From contig JAEZLW010000170.1 in assembly GCA_023415145.1 (NCBI GenBank), positions 1 to 64,000 of the forward strand: a DNA stretch of 64,000 nt. The letters are read 5' to 3'. Shown here in pieces: positions 25,132 through 34,760 of this stretch (position 1 is the stretch's first letter; each line of letters starts with the position of its first letter). The position numbers were made by a program, and so were the translations under genes. The notes beneath the pieces are model-generated. The model worked only from the letters and a program-made list of their open reading frames with translations. It had not been told where the DNA came from and ran no database searches. The stretch is from Bacillota bacterium (GTDB taxonomy: Bacteria > Bacillota > Clostridia > Christensenellales > Aristaeellaceae).

Positions 25132-26427
25132 TCACTTCCGTGCCTTTTCAAGCACCGTCTGAAGAATACCCTGCTCGTGCAGCCTGTACAAAAGCTCGCC
25201 AAACATGGAATTGGCCCAGGCGAACCAGGGGCGGGTATACTTCTTGGGGTCGTCAGGGTCGAAGCTTTCATGCATGAAGCCCGTGTCCGCGTGGGTATTG
25301 AGCAGCATCCTTACAAGCCCGGCAATTTCATTCGTATCCGTGGCTGTCATGGCCTGCACGCAAAGGGCAATGGGCCAGATGTATCCCTTTGGGGTATGGG
25401 GGCTTCCTACGCCCGAGGCGAACGCACCGGAGTGATAATGGGGATTATGATTGCCTAGTACAAAGGCCCGGGTGCGCAGGTACAGGGGATCATCCTTTTC
25501 GCAGACGCCCAGATAAGGCAGCGAAAGCAGGCTCGGCACATTGGCGTCATCCATCAAAAGATGATGTCCCATACCGTCCGCTTCATAGGCATAGATTTCG
25601 CCGAAAGCAGGATGGCTTACAATGCCATGTTCCCGTATACCTTGCTCCATTTGGCCCTTTACAAGGGCGGATCGGGAAGCAAGCACTTCATCGCCCTTTA
25701 TTTTCGCAAACTCCCCGATGTAGTGAAGGGCCTTCACGGCGAACAGGTTGGCAGGGATCAGGTATCCAAACTGGCAGGCGTCGTCGCTGGGACGGAATCC
25801 CGACCAGGTCATGCCCGTATACGCCGTTTCACTTCCCCTTCCTTCCCTTACCAGCGTATCGCTTGGCGGACAGTGGTCCCGCTCAAAGGTGTAGGGGCTG
25901 CTTTGCTCGTGGTTCTGCTCCGTGGCAAACACATGAACAATTTGATGAAGCGCCTTGATGAACTGTTCGTCCATCCAGTGGGTGGTTTTCGTCTTGTCGT
26001 AATAACGCCAGGCCAGCAGCACAGGATGGCAAAGGGAATCAATCTCGTACTTGCGCTCCCACACCCATTGACTGGGCAGCGGCCTGTCGTGATGCCCCAG
26101 GCGCTTGTCACCTGTGAGGTTGAAGGCGTTGGCATAGGGGTCCAGAAGAATATACTTCATCTGCCTGGCGATCAGCCCTTCCAGAAGCCGGGCTACCTCC
26201 TTGTCCCCGGCAAAGCGAACATAATGCAGCACCTGGGCGGTGGAATCCCTCAGCCACATGGCGGGAATATCCCCTGTGATCACAAAGGTCTGCCCGTCAA
26301 AAGTATATTGCACAGTGGTTTGAAGGGTATTGAGAAAGCAGTTTTCAAACATTTCGACAAGGCCGGGAATAACGGAAAGCTGCCGCTTAACAGGCAGAAG
26401 GTGCTCTTTGATTCCAGCGATAGCCAT
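25132..26427 (-). CDS. GH125 exo-alpha-1,6-mannosidase
   Basis: Inverting alpha-1,6-mannosidase of family GH125, 431 aa, cytoplasmic. Family marks: [19 protein letters not shown] (residues about 48-66), [10 protein letters not shown], and [20 protein letters not shown]; the C-terminus has [15 protein letters not shown] and [14 protein letters not shown]. It trims non-reducing alpha-1,6-mannose from yeast mannan backbone or N-glycan cores. Last gene of the operon, 22 bp after the GH38 gene, with which it is expected to work. Confidence 0.9.
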   Translation of the reverse strand: MAIAGIKEHLLPVKRQLSVIPGLVEMFENCFLNTLQTTVQYTFDGQTFVITGDIPAMWLRDSTAQVLHYVRFAGDKEVARLLEGLIARQMKYILLDPYANAFNLTGDKRLGHHDRPLPSQWVWERKYEIDSLCHPVLLAWRYYDKTKTTHWMDEQFIKALHQIVHVFATEQNHEQSSPYTFERDHCPPSDTLVREGRGSETAYTGMTWSGFRPSDDACQFGYLIPANLFAVKALHYIGEFAKIKGDEVLASRSALVKGQMEQGIREHGIVSHPAFGEIYAYEADGMGHHLLMDDANVPSLLSLPYLGVCEKDDPLYLRTRAFVLGNHNPHYHSGAFASGVGSPHTPKGYIWPIALCVQAMTATDTNEIAGLVRMLLNTHADTGFMHESFDPDDPKKYTRPWFAWANSMFGELLYRLHEQGILQTVLEKARK

Positions 26428-26449
26428 ACTTATAGAAGCTCCTTAAGTT

Positions 26450-28915
26450 TTATATGTTTTCCAAAAGAGGGCAAGGCGTTAATTTACCCTCCTGTAAACG
26501 GAAGGTTCGTATTTCAAAGGGATGAAAGGCAAACGCTTCATCAATGCCCATGCCGGGGAAGGCAATGCGGGCTATGGCAGTCTCCCCCATGCATTCATAC
26601 AGCCGGAGGATATATCCCTGCCCATCCTCCGCCTGTTTCAATGCGGATACTGCCACATGCATGCTATCCACTGTCATCACAGGCGGACACTTTTCTCCCC
26701 GGCCCGGCGGATTGCAAGCCAGGGCAAACGGCGTTTCGCTAAAGGCCTGCGCCTTTTGAAGAAGCTGGCCATCCACCTCATTTTTGTCACCCGCTGTAAC
26801 GCGGAACCGGAAAAGCCTTTCTCCCTGCTCCATACGCACGGTGTGCCGCACTTCCCGAAGCGTCTTTTCATAATGGCCATCAGCGGCGCTATATCCGGCG
26901 GAGCGAAGCAGCGTAAGCCCGATTCGGCCTTGATGGAAAGAGGAGCCGTACACCCCGTCGTTGATGACGGCCAATTGATGCTCTCCATCATAAACGCCGC
27001 ACCACTTTTGGCTGACCACTTCGGTATCTTGCGCAAGATCCTCCCACGCAAAGGGAATCTGCCCCCGGTACATGCCTTTTTCCAGCATGGTTGGCATCTG
27101 AAGCTTCAGGTACATGTCCTTTTCGTTCCAATAGACACCTGTTTCCACCTCGAAATCCGTACCCTGTTTCGGCAGCAGATAGCGCTGGTAAGCATAAGAA
27201 TGGTGAAGCCCGAACACAGCTTCCACCACCGTGCGCACCTGGCCATCCTCAATCACCCGCACGGAGGGAACCACCTGGTCGTACAGCCCGGAAAAGGCGC
27301 TGCCCTCATGAGGTGTCAATAGCGCAAACCGCCGCCTTGCATGGCTTTGCGTCGTGCCAAGGCCCCAGGAGTTATAAGTGTCGTCACAGGCGCATAGCTC
27401 AAAGCTGCCGGGCTTCAAAAATTCCTTGCCGTGAACCTTATAGCTATCGATCAGTCCTGTGGAGGTGTTGACTGCCACCTGCATTTCGCCGTTGTCAAAG
27501 ACGAATTCGGGCAAATGAGCGATGGGCGCAAAGGTGGGCCGCTTATCATTGGGCTCAAACCATATGACGAAGCGATTCATGGAAAAGGGTGCGAGCTCCG
27601 CCCGTACGGTAACCTTTTTCCGCCAGTCAATGCAAAAATGGCTGCTTTCCATTTCGCTTTGGGTAGGCAGCAATACACCGTTCAGATAAGCTTTGGGCGT
27701 TTGGAAGGTGGAGTCCCAATTTTGCCTGGGCAGGCCGCATTCAAATGAAAATACATCGGATACCGGGAAGGGGTGGGGATTGTACACAAGAACAACAGAT
27801 GATCCGTCCTCCACGCTTTCCTCGCCTTCCGAAAGCAGCATGAAAGCTTTCATCTTCTCTTCGGAGAGGATATAAAGCCCGTGGTCGATGACTTGCAGCG
27901 TATCATCCTCCACCAACTGGCTGCCGGAACCGGGCAGCGCGTCGTGAAACTCGCTGAAAAGCAAATCACGTTCGGCCTTAAGAAGGGCATCCTTGGGATA
28001 GGCCATGCCCTTTTGCAGCGCGGCGGCCACGCACATTCTTTCGGTGGCATACAGCTCGTTTTCCAGCAGGCGGTGCCTTTGCTTGACACGAATCTGCGAG
28101 GTATAGCAGCCGGGAGCAACGGGATTCAAACCCTTATCCACCGCAGGCAGGGGGATGTTCTTTTCCCGCAGCTCCTGAAAATAAGCTTCCGGGGTGGAAT
28201 GCATGAGTTTGTAAGGCTTGTCCGCATCCGAAAGCATGGCGTGCAAATCCCGCATGTCCTTGCGGGAGGGGCCACCGCCGTGATCGCCCACACCCCACAA
28301 AAACAGTGTGACAGGCTCTTTCGCCTTCTCCTGCAAGAAGCCAACAAGCTCATGAGCCACCTTGCCATACACCGAATTGTAATTTTCGTCCGAACGGTGG
28401 ACGATCACGGAGCTATTGTTATAGCCCTGCCAGATAAAGTCCTGACTTTCAAAATCATAATGGCCCTTTCCCGGGCGGCAAACAACATAGCTGTCATAAC
28501 CAGCCTGGTTCAATATTTGCACCAGGCCCCGGGAATGGCCGAAGGAATCAAAGTTGATGGCGGTTGCAGGCCGTGCCCCGAATTCCTTTTCAAAAAAGAT
28601 GCGGCCCGCCAGGATGTTGCGTACGATGGACTCACCGCTGGGCATATTGCAGTCCGGCTGCAGGTACCACCCGCCCATAATATAGAAGGAACCTTCCTTC
28701 ACCTGCGCCCTGATCTTTGCAAACAACTCAGGATCGTGCTGCTTCACCCAATCGTACAGCAATGCTTCATTGTGGCAGAACACAAAGCCTGGATTTTCCT
28801 GTATCATTTCTACCGCTGTGCGAAAGGTGGAAATCGCCTCGGCGCAGCCTTCCTGCCAGCGCCAGAGCCAGACCGGGTCCAAATGGGCATTGCAGATCAG
28901 ATGAACGCGCTTCAT
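26450..28915 (-). CDS. GH38 alpha-mannosidase
   Basis: Retaining, Zn-dependent alpha-mannosidase, 821 aa, cytoplasmic. Zn ligands H11 and D13 in NAHLDPVWLW, nucleophile D123 in NFDSFGHS, and GVGDHGGGPSRKDM downstream. The C-terminal beta domains follow (FDNGEMQVAVNTSTGLIDSY). Bacterial relatives cleave alpha-1,2/1,3 mannose branches of imported manno-oligosaccharides. Located between GH76 and GH125; a hairpin separates it from GH76. Confidence 0.9.
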   Translation of the reverse strand: MKRVHLICNAHLDPVWLWRWQEGCAEAISTFRTAVEMIQENPGFVFCHNEALLYDWVKQHDPELFAKIRAQVKEGSFYIMGGWYLQPDCNMPSGESIVRNILAGRIFFEKEFGARPATAINFDSFGHSRGLVQILNQAGYDSYVVCRPGKGHYDFESQDFIWQGYNNSSVIVHRSDENYNSVYGKVAHELVGFLQEKAKEPVTLFLWGVGDHGGGPSRKDMRDLHAMLSDADKPYKLMHSTPEAYFQELREKNIPLPAVDKGLNPVAPGCYTSQIRVKQRHRLLENELYATERMCVAAALQKGMAYPKDALLKAERDLLFSEFHDALPGSGSQLVEDDTLQVIDHGLYILSEEKMKAFMLLSEGEESVEDGSSVVLVYNPHPFPVSDVFSFECGLPRQNWDSTFQTPKAYLNGVLLPTQSEMESSHFCIDWRKKVTVRAELAPFSMNRFVIWFEPNDKRPTFAPIAHLPEFVFDNGEMQVAVNTSTGLIDSYKVHGKEFLKPGSFELCACDDTYNSWGLGTTQSHARRRFALLTPHEGSAFSGLYDQVVPSVRVIEDGQVRTVVEAVFGLHHSYAYQRYLLPKQGTDFEVETGVYWNEKDMYLKLQMPTMLEKGMYRGQIPFAWEDLAQDTEVVSQKWCGVYDGEHQLAVINDGVYGSSFHQGRIGLTLLRSAGYSAADGHYEKTLREVRHTVRMEQGERLFRFRVTAGDKNEVDGQLLQKAQAFSETPFALACNPPGRGEKCPPVMTVDSMHVAVSALKQAEDGQGYILRLYECMGETAIARIAFPGMGIDEAFAFHPFEIRTFRLQEGKLTPCPLLENI

Positions 28916-28978
28916 ATAATGCTCCTATTTTCAAAAAGTGGTTATCCCACTTCATAGATTTCCTGCTTTTGATATGCA

Positions 28979-29002
28979 GCCGGAGGGGCAAACCCCTCCG
29001 GC
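28979..29002 (-). other. intra-operon hairpin between GH76 and GH38
   Basis: GCCGGAGGGG and CCCCTCCGGC form a perfect 10-bp stem with a 4-base loop and no T-tract. Probably an mRNA stability or processing element. Confidence 0.55.
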
Positions 29003-29046
29003 GCCTTCCCTGTTGCGGGAAAATTCATGTATTAAGAATGAAGCGG

Positions 29047-30078
29047 TCAGTCGTTCTTCAGCGTTTTTGCAGCCAGCTCCAGAACCATCACACCGCTTAG
29101 GTGCTGGGCCAGGTCGACTTCATCGCCCGGACGGCTATCCCAGTAACCGCCAATGATGCCTTCCTCCGACATGCCTTTTTCGGCAATCGCCTTGGCGTTT
29201 GTATACAGCATGTCGTATAGTTCCGTTTCCCCCGGTGTTTCCTTTATCAATTCCGCCAGGTACCGGAAGAAAATGCCCCGGAACAGGCCGCAGTCATCCT
29301 TGCCCTCATAGGGGAACACGCCGCCGTTTGCTTCGCCGAAACGCCGCTTGGATTCATAGGCGATGTTCCTGGCCAAATCGAGGTGCGCTTTGTCGTAGGT
29401 TGTGCGGTAATACTCTACCGCCGCGCCGATCATGACCCCCTGGTTGTAGGTGAAGGACCATTCGTAATCGATGGTTCCGTCCCCCGTGCGGTTCATGCCA
29501 TCCCACACGTAATAGGTGTCGGGGTCCATGAGGTTGTCCCGGTTCCATTCGAAGATTTTCTTGCCCCAGTGTAGGTCATCCTCGTTGCCAAAGCGCTGGT
29601 ACAGCCTAAAGGCCAATATGGCGGCCGGGGCGTTGGCGGGGGTGTTTTTATAATCCAACTGGTTCTTGCGCCAGGCCATGCCGCCGCCCATATGATCGTT
29701 CCAGGCGGTCTTGATGTCCTGCCAGAGGATGTCCACCCGCTTTTTATAAGTGTCTTCCTTTGTTTCATCCCATAGCCGGAGCAGGGCCAGGGCCATCCAC
29801 TCCATGTCGTCGTACCAGTTGTTTAAAATCGTGCCGCTGTTGTGGGCGATGGTCCCCTTCAGCTCCTTTTGGATCAGTTCCATATATACCTGATCCCGGG
29901 TGCGAAGATAGCCGTCCAGCAGCGCGTCGATGGCGTGGGCGTGCCACCAGTAGCAAAAGCGCTCCGTTCGGTCATGGGGCAAACGGTGTCTGAAAAGAAC
30001 GTCCCCCGCGTCCCAGAACTTTTCGGCAAGCGCGTTTTGCGCGCGGTCCGCAGCCTCGCTGGCCGCCAAATAACTCAT
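29047..30078 (-). CDS. GH76 alpha-1,6-mannanase-like
   Basis: Family GH76 (alpha/alpha)6 enzyme, 343 aa. The catalytic Asp pair is D90-D91 in NNWYDDMEWMALALLR; GMAWRKNQLDYKN and the EWSFTYNQGVMIGAAVEYY segment are also typical. GH76 enzymes cut the alpha-1,6-mannan backbone of yeast cell wall. There is no signal peptide, unlike most GH76 proteins, so it must act on already imported fragments. GGAGG precedes the ATG. Confidence 0.9.
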   Translation of the reverse strand: MSYLAASEAADRAQNALAEKFWDAGDVLFRHRLPHDRTERFCYWWHAHAIDALLDGYLRTRDQVYMELIQKELKGTIAHNSGTILNNWYDDMEWMALALLRLWDETKEDTYKKRVDILWQDIKTAWNDHMGGGMAWRKNQLDYKNTPANAPAAILAFRLYQRFGNEDDLHWGKKIFEWNRDNLMDPDTYYVWDGMNRTGDGTIDYEWSFTYNQGVMIGAAVEYYRTTYDKAHLDLARNIAYESKRRFGEANGGVFPYEGKDDCGLFRGIFFRYLAELIKETPGETELYDMLYTNAKAIAEKGMSEEGIIGGYWDSRPGDEVDLAQHLSGVMVLELAAKTLKND

Positions 30079-30120
30079 AAGCTGCCTCCGGTCAGATAAT
30101 GTTTGATGAACGGTCTCGTT

Positions 30121-30163
30121 TGATGACGCCCCTCCCGCAAAAGGCGGGGCGGGGCCAGCATCA
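30121..30163 (-). other. intra-operon hairpin after the second solute-binding protein gene
   Basis: TGATGACGCCCC..CCCGC (30121 onward) pairs imperfectly with GCGGG..GGGGCCAGCATCA across a short A-rich loop. No T-tract. Same position relative to the binding-protein gene as the hairpin at 19.36 kb. Confidence 0.55.
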
Positions 30164-30180
30164 ACGCATCCATTTTCCAG

Positions 30181-31434
30181 TCAATAATCCAGCGCGGCTT
30201 CTTGGAGGGCGGTGTTGCCCTGGCGCTCGGCATTGTCCAGCGCTTCCTGGGCGCTGATTTCACCATTGATGAACAGCTGCCACTGGGGAATCATAGCCAG
30301 GGATTCCATGGTGGAATAGCCCTGGGTCTTGGGCCGGATGCGGCCATACTGGAAGGCGCCAAACAGCGCGCTAAGATGGGGATCATCAGCGATATAGGGA
30401 TCGGCGGCCGCGTCCACATTGGCGGGCAGGTAGCCGTTGATTTTGGTGAATAGCAGGCTGTTTTCCGCGTCGCAGGCCCACCACTTGATAAAGTCCATGG
30501 CCTCGCGGGGATGCGCAGCCAACGCGGGGATGGCCAAGCCGAAGCCGCCCATGCCGCTGGCCGGGTCATGTCCGGGAGCACCGGGACAGGGGATGATGCC
30601 CAGGTTGATGCCGGCTTTTTTGACGTTGTTCAGGTCCCAGGGGCCGGAAACCATCATGGCAGCCTTGCCCGCGATGAAGGCCTGGCCATTATAGGCCTCG
30701 TTGAAGCCCGTCTCGTAGACCTTGTCCTGATTGAGCATCTGATCCCAGAAGTTCAAAACCGCCAAACCGGCTTCATTGTTGAAGGCGACGGTGGGGGGGG
30801 TCGTTTCGTCGTTGATGAGCTTGCCGCCGGCCTGGTACAGATAAGCACTGAACAGGCCAACATCGTTCATCACATAGCCGGACTGGACGAGCGCACCTTT
30901 TTCGTCGCGCTTGGTGGTGGCAACGGCCGCTGCGCGCAGGCTGTCCCAATCCTTGATTTCCTTGTAGTCGATGCCAGCTTCAGCCAAAAGGTCGATGTTG
31001 CAGAACAGCACGCGGGCGTCCACCATGGTGGGCAGGCCGTAGAGCTTGCCGTCGTAGGTGAGTTCGTCCACCGCGGGGGCGAAGAATTTGGTAAGGTCAA
31101 CGCCGTCGGCGGCGATGTAATCATCCAACGCCAGCAGCGCGCCCTTGGGAGCGTAGGAGGAGGTATTGAACCTGTCCCAGAGCACCACGTCGCAGGTTTC
31201 GCCGCCGGCAATGGCGGTGAGCAGCTTCTGTTCGGTGCCGTCCACATACTGGTAGGTGATGTGCACTTTGTCCTGGGAAGCATTGTAGGCATCCAGCATT
31301 TCGGTGAACTGGGTGATGGCGTCGCCGCTCCAGCCGCCCCACATGACAAGCTCGGTCTTGCCTTCGGCAAGCACCATGGGAACCATTGTCAGGAGCATCA
31401 AAGCCGCAACGAGGAGAGCCAGGGTCCTTTTCAT
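30181..31434 (-). CDS. extracellular solute-binding protein, family 1
   Basis: Binding protein of a CUT1 sugar importer, 417 aa. Signal peptide of 21 residues (hydrophobic core LALLVAALMLLTMVPMV, cut after LA|E); no lipobox cysteine. The mature N-terminus TELVMWGGWSG is the classic MalE/UgpB-type opening, and GKAAMMVSGPWDLNNV is the ligand-site helix. ATG 31434 has AAAGGAGG. With the two permeases upstream it forms the importer for manno-oligosaccharides; no ATPase gene is present. Confidence 0.9.
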   Translation of the reverse strand: MKRTLALLVAALMLLTMVPMVLAEGKTELVMWGGWSGDAITQFTEMLDAYNASQDKVHITYQYVDGTEQKLLTAIAGGETCDVVLWDRFNTSSYAPKGALLALDDYIAADGVDLTKFFAPAVDELTYDGKLYGLPTMVDARVLFCNIDLLAEAGIDYKEIKDWDSLRAAAVATTKRDEKGALVQSGYVMNDVGLFSAYLYQAGGKLINDETTPPTVAFNNEAGLAVLNFWDQMLNQDKVYETGFNEAYNGQAFIAGKAAMMVSGPWDLNNVKKAGINLGIIPCPGAPGHDPASGMGGFGLAIPALAAHPREAMDFIKWWACDAENSLLFTKINGYLPANVDAAADPYIADDPHLSALFGAFQYGRIRPKTQGYSTMESLAMIPQWQLFINGEISAQEALDNAERQGNTALQEAALDY

Positions 31435-31459
31435 GATCGTATCCTCCTTTAAAATAGGG

Positions 31460-32338
31460 TTATGTTTTACTGCCACTGAAGGCAATACCCTCGATGAAAT
31501 ACCGCTGGGCGAAGGCGAACAGTATCAGTATGGGAATGGTGGAAAACACCGTGCCCGCCATCATCGCGCCATAGTTGGTAACGTAATTGTTCTTGAATAG
31601 CGACAGGCCGATCTGGATTGTATGTTTGCTGGCATCGTTGAGCACGATCAGCGGCCACATGAAGCTGTTCCAGCCCGACTGGAAGGTCATGATGCCAAGC
31701 GTAACGGCTGCGGGGGTGATCAGGGGCAGGTAGATGTTCAGGAAGATGCGGAACTCGCCGCACCCGTCGATACGGGCAGCCTCGCCCAGGTCATCGGGCA
31801 GCGCGGCAAAGAACTGCCGCATGAAGAACACCGCATACGCGCCTACCGCGCCTGGCAGCATAATGGCCCAGAAGCTGTTGATAAAGCCCTTGCCGCCCTG
31901 ACCGAAAAGATCGTTGCCACCCACCAGGGGAAACTTTCGAAGCACCACGAACTGGGGCACCATGGTTACGATGCCGGGGATCATCATGGAAGAAAGCAGA
32001 ATGGCAAACATGATATTTTTGCCGCGGATGTGCAGCTTGGCAAAACCGTAACCCGCCAACCCGCCTAAAAACACATTGGTGAGCACGCCAACCGAAGCCA
32101 GGATCAAAGAGTTTTTAAAGTACAGGAAGAAGGGAACGGTGCTTAAAACATCCCTGTAATTTTGGACCGTCGCCCCCACCGGGACAAGGTCCAGGGGACG
32201 GGCATAGATTTCAGGCATGGGCTTGAACGACGTGGCGATCATCCACAAAAAGGGGTAGATGGTGCATACGGCTATCAGGCAGGCGGAGATATACCAGATG
32301 ACTGCCCTCACCGTTTTTCTTCCCTTGGATTCAACCAT
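31460..32338 (-). CDS. carbohydrate ABC permease, MalG/UgpE-like
   Basis: Six-helix CUT1 permease, 292 aa. The EAA loop reads DLGEAARIDGCGEFRIFLNIYLP, and the protein ends RYFIEGIAFSGSKT, typical for MalG homologues. ATG 32338 has GGAAGGGAGG. It lies 17 bp downstream of the MalF-type gene and 25 bp before the binding-protein gene. Confidence 0.9.
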   Translation of the reverse strand: MVESKGRKTVRAVIWYISACLIAVCTIYPFLWMIATSFKPMPEIYARPLDLVPVGATVQNYRDVLSTVPFFLYFKNSLILASVGVLTNVFLGGLAGYGFAKLHIRGKNIMFAILLSSMMIPGIVTMVPQFVVLRKFPLVGGNDLFGQGGKGFINSFWAIMLPGAVGAYAVFFMRQFFAALPDDLGEAARIDGCGEFRIFLNIYLPLITPAAVTLGIMTFQSGWNSFMWPLIVLNDASKHTIQIGLSLFKNNYVTNYGAMMAGTVFSTIPILILFAFAQRYFIEGIAFSGSKT

Positions 32339-32355
32339 AATAAGCCCTCCCTTCC

Positions 32356-33234
32356 TTACTCCTTTTCCTTGTTGATCCGCATGTTCATCAGGCTGAACAC
32401 GGAGATGATGGCGAACAGGCACAGCGACATAGCGGAAGCATAGCCCATTTTCAAATCCTTGAAGCCCCGGTTGTAAATGTAGTACACCATGGTAATGGTG
32501 GCGTTGCCCGGCCCGCCGCTGGTTAAAAGGTACGCCGCGTCAAACACCTGAAAGGTGCCGATAATCAGCAAGGTGGATACAAAGAACGTAGTCTTGCGGA
32601 TGGAGGGTACCGTAATGTGAAAAAACCTTTGCCAGCGGTTTGCCCCATCGATGACGGCAGCCTCGTACAAAACGTCGGGCACACCCTTCAATGCTGCCAG
32701 AAAGATCATCATGTTCCCCGCGTATCCCGCCCACAGGCTCATGATGACGATGGCGAACATGGCTGTCTTCGTATCGTTCAGCCAGGAAGGGCCCACCACA
32801 CCGAACAGGGACAGAAGACCGTTTAAAAGGCCCATCTTGGGGTTGTATATCCAGGACCACAGCGTGGCGTTGGCCACGGAGGAGGATAACACCGGCAGGT
32901 AAAACAACGTGCGGTACAGCCCGACATACTTTCGCTTGGCGTTGATGAACAGCGCTACCAAAAGGGACAGTACAAGGCCCGAAGGCACATACAAAAGCGT
33001 GTAGGTGGCTGTGTTGCGAAGCGAGATCCAGAAAAATTCGTCCGTCCATATGCGCTGGAAATTGCGGAACTCAATGAACCTTGGCGGGTTGATGATATCG
33101 TAGCTGGTAAAGCTGAACACCACCGCCATGACAAGGGGCAAAAGGGTGAACAGAAAGAAGAGGATGACCGGCGGTGCAATGAATAGCCAGCCGATTCTAT
33201 TCTGGGCGGCGGTGAATTTCGATCTCCTGTTCAA
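32356..33234 (-). CDS. carbohydrate ABC permease, MalF/UgpA-like
   Basis: Six-helix CUT1 permease, about 292 aa. IGWLFIAPPVILFFLFTLLPLV opens the protein, and the EAA loop is DVLYEAAVIDGANRWQRFFHITVP. The start is uncertain: TTG 33234 has AAAGGGG 7 bases upstream, TTG 33240 is possible, and the GTG at 33312 has no usable ribosome binding site. First transport gene after the regulator. Confidence 0.85.
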   Translation of the reverse strand: MNRRSKFTAAQNRIGWLFIAPPVILFFLFTLLPLVMAVVFSFTSYDIINPPRFIEFRNFQRIWTDEFFWISLRNTATYTLLYVPSGLVLSLLVALFINAKRKYVGLYRTLFYLPVLSSSVANATLWSWIYNPKMGLLNGLLSLFGVVGPSWLNDTKTAMFAIVIMSLWAGYAGNMMIFLAALKGVPDVLYEAAVIDGANRWQRFFHITVPSIRKTTFFVSTLLIIGTFQVFDAAYLLTSGGPGNATITMVYYIYNRGFKDLKMGYASAMSLCLFAIISVFSLMNMRINKEKE

Positions 33235-33349
33235 ACGCAAGACCCCTTTCACGTCGGGTTGAGAAAAAACCGGCTGATACTGTACACAAAAGGCAACAAA
33301 AACCCAGGGCACCCCCTATCGGGCCGTGCCGATTCGCATTTTTGTCACA

Positions 33350-34513
33350 TCAAATTGCGATGTTCCTGTCTTTTGTAGCCTCTTTGGGGGGCGCCATGGT
33401 GTTGCCCTCCACCCATTCGCCCTCCAGCAAAAAGCTGCGGCCTTCGGGTGCTTTGCCGCGAAGGATGTCGCCTATCACCTTCACCGCACAGGAGCCGATG
33501 CCGCTTTGCGGCTGCTTGATATGGGACAAAAGATGCAACCCCAGATAGCCGGAATCAAAGTCGAAACTAACGATGGAGATATCCTCCGGCACTTTTTTGC
33601 CGATGCGGCGTACGGCGTCCCAGGCGGCTTTGGAAGCGCTGTACTCGGTGCCGAAGACGGCTGTAATCTCGGGATGGTGCATGAGGTGCGCGGCAATGGC
33701 ATCCACATACGTTTCATGGACGGCAGAGTCGCTTCCGTTCATTCCCCTGGCTTTTACATGGTCGCTGATGCGGGTAAGCCATAAATCCCGCTTTACGGCC
33801 AGACGGCTGTCGGCAAAAGCCTCCAGAAAACCCTGCATACGCTCCTTCAGGGAAGAGGAATGGTCATCCTCCAGTGCCAGCAAGGCGATGTTTCTGTGTC
33901 CGCAGCCGATCAGCCTGGACACGGCCTGCCTGCCCAGCCTTACGTTGTCTACGCCAACAAACGGAACATCAATGCCGGACATGGACCTGTCGATCATGAC
34001 GATGGGATATTTGGAGTAAACGGCATTCAATAAAACCTCATTGTACAATTCCCCGTGGGCCGGCTGCACAATGATGCCCGCAACCCCTGCGGCCATGAGG
34101 GATTTCAATATCTTCGACTCTCGTTTCTGGTCATTGCCTGTGTTTTTTAAAATCAGATGCATCCCCAGCTCTTCCGCCATGTCCACCGCACCGTTCACGA
34201 TGTCCAAACCAAAGGAGGAGCCGTAGCCGCCCATGACAAGCGCAATGATGGGCGCTGCCATTTCTTTTGCCTTCGCGATAACGGGGATGGCGCAATCCTT
34301 TTTCACAAAGGAGCCCCGGCCGGGTATGCGCACGATGATCCCGTCATCCGCCAGTTTCGTCAGTGCCTTTTTGCTGGTGATCCTGCTGACAAAAAACTGC
34401 TTGGCTACCTCGATCTCGGTAGGCAGCTGCTTGCCTTGTGCGTATACTCCGTTTGTGATATCCTCCATCAGCCTGTCGTAAATCTGCCGGTAGAGGGTGT
34501 CGCCGCTTTTCAT
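33350..34513 (-). CDS. GntR/periplasmic-binding hybrid regulator (AraR type)
   Basis: 387 aa. N-terminal GntR winged helix (YRQIYDRLMEDITNGVYAQG, LPTEIEVAKQFFVSRITSKKAL, GRGSFV) fused to a LacI-type sugar-binding domain (PIIALVMGGYGSSFGLDIVNG through VFGTEYSASKAAWDAVRRIGKKVPEDISIVSFD). This is the architecture of AraR repressors. About 115 bp before the mannan importer on the same strand, so it most likely represses the operon and its own gene until a manno-oligosaccharide or mannose derivative binds. Confidence 0.85.
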   Translation of the reverse strand: MKSGDTLYRQIYDRLMEDITNGVYAQGKQLPTEIEVAKQFFVSRITSKKALTKLADDGIIVRIPGRGSFVKKDCAIPVIAKAKEMAAPIIALVMGGYGSSFGLDIVNGAVDMAEELGMHLILKNTGNDQKRESKILKSLMAAGVAGIIVQPAHGELYNEVLLNAVYSKYPIVMIDRSMSGIDVPFVGVDNVRLGRQAVSRLIGCGHRNIALLALEDDHSSSLKERMQGFLEAFADSRLAVKRDLWLTRISDHVKARGMNGSDSAVHETYVDAIAAHLMHHPEITAVFGTEYSASKAAWDAVRRIGKKVPEDISIVSFDFDSGYLGLHLLSHIKQPQSGIGSCAVKVIGDILRGKAPEGRSFLLEGEWVEGNTMAPPKEATKDRNIAI

Positions 34514-34592
34514 CTAGAGCCCTCCATGCGCTATTTTCATGGCGCCCATGGCCTTGTCGTTTTGTAGTTCTTTTCTGTTTCCCGGTGTAGTT

Positions 34593-34620
34593 ATTGTACC
34601 ATATTGCATATAGGTGTCAA
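34593..34620 (-). promoter_or_regulatory. sigma-A promoter of the GntR-mannan operon
   Basis: TTGACA (34615-34620), 16 bp, TACAAT (34593-34598) on the minus strand, about 80 bases before the regulator start. Confidence 0.7.
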
Positions 34621-34624
34621 CATG

Positions 34625-34667
34625 CTTAATATATCATTTCGTATAAATATACTTAATATATCATTTC
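34625..34667. promoter_or_regulatory. direct-repeat operator candidate
   Basis: CTTAATATATCATTTC occurs twice, at 34625-34640 and 34652-34667, i.e. a 27-bp period (about 2.6 helical turns), directly upstream of the -35 of the GntR promoter. Probable binding sites of the regulator or an activator. Confidence 0.5.
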
Positions 34668-34760
34668 AGACGAGAAATATTCCTTATGCCCTACCCCGTA
34701 AAACAAGGGGTAAAAGCAAGCAAAGTACAAACAAAGTATCATTCCATAAGCATTTTTCTC

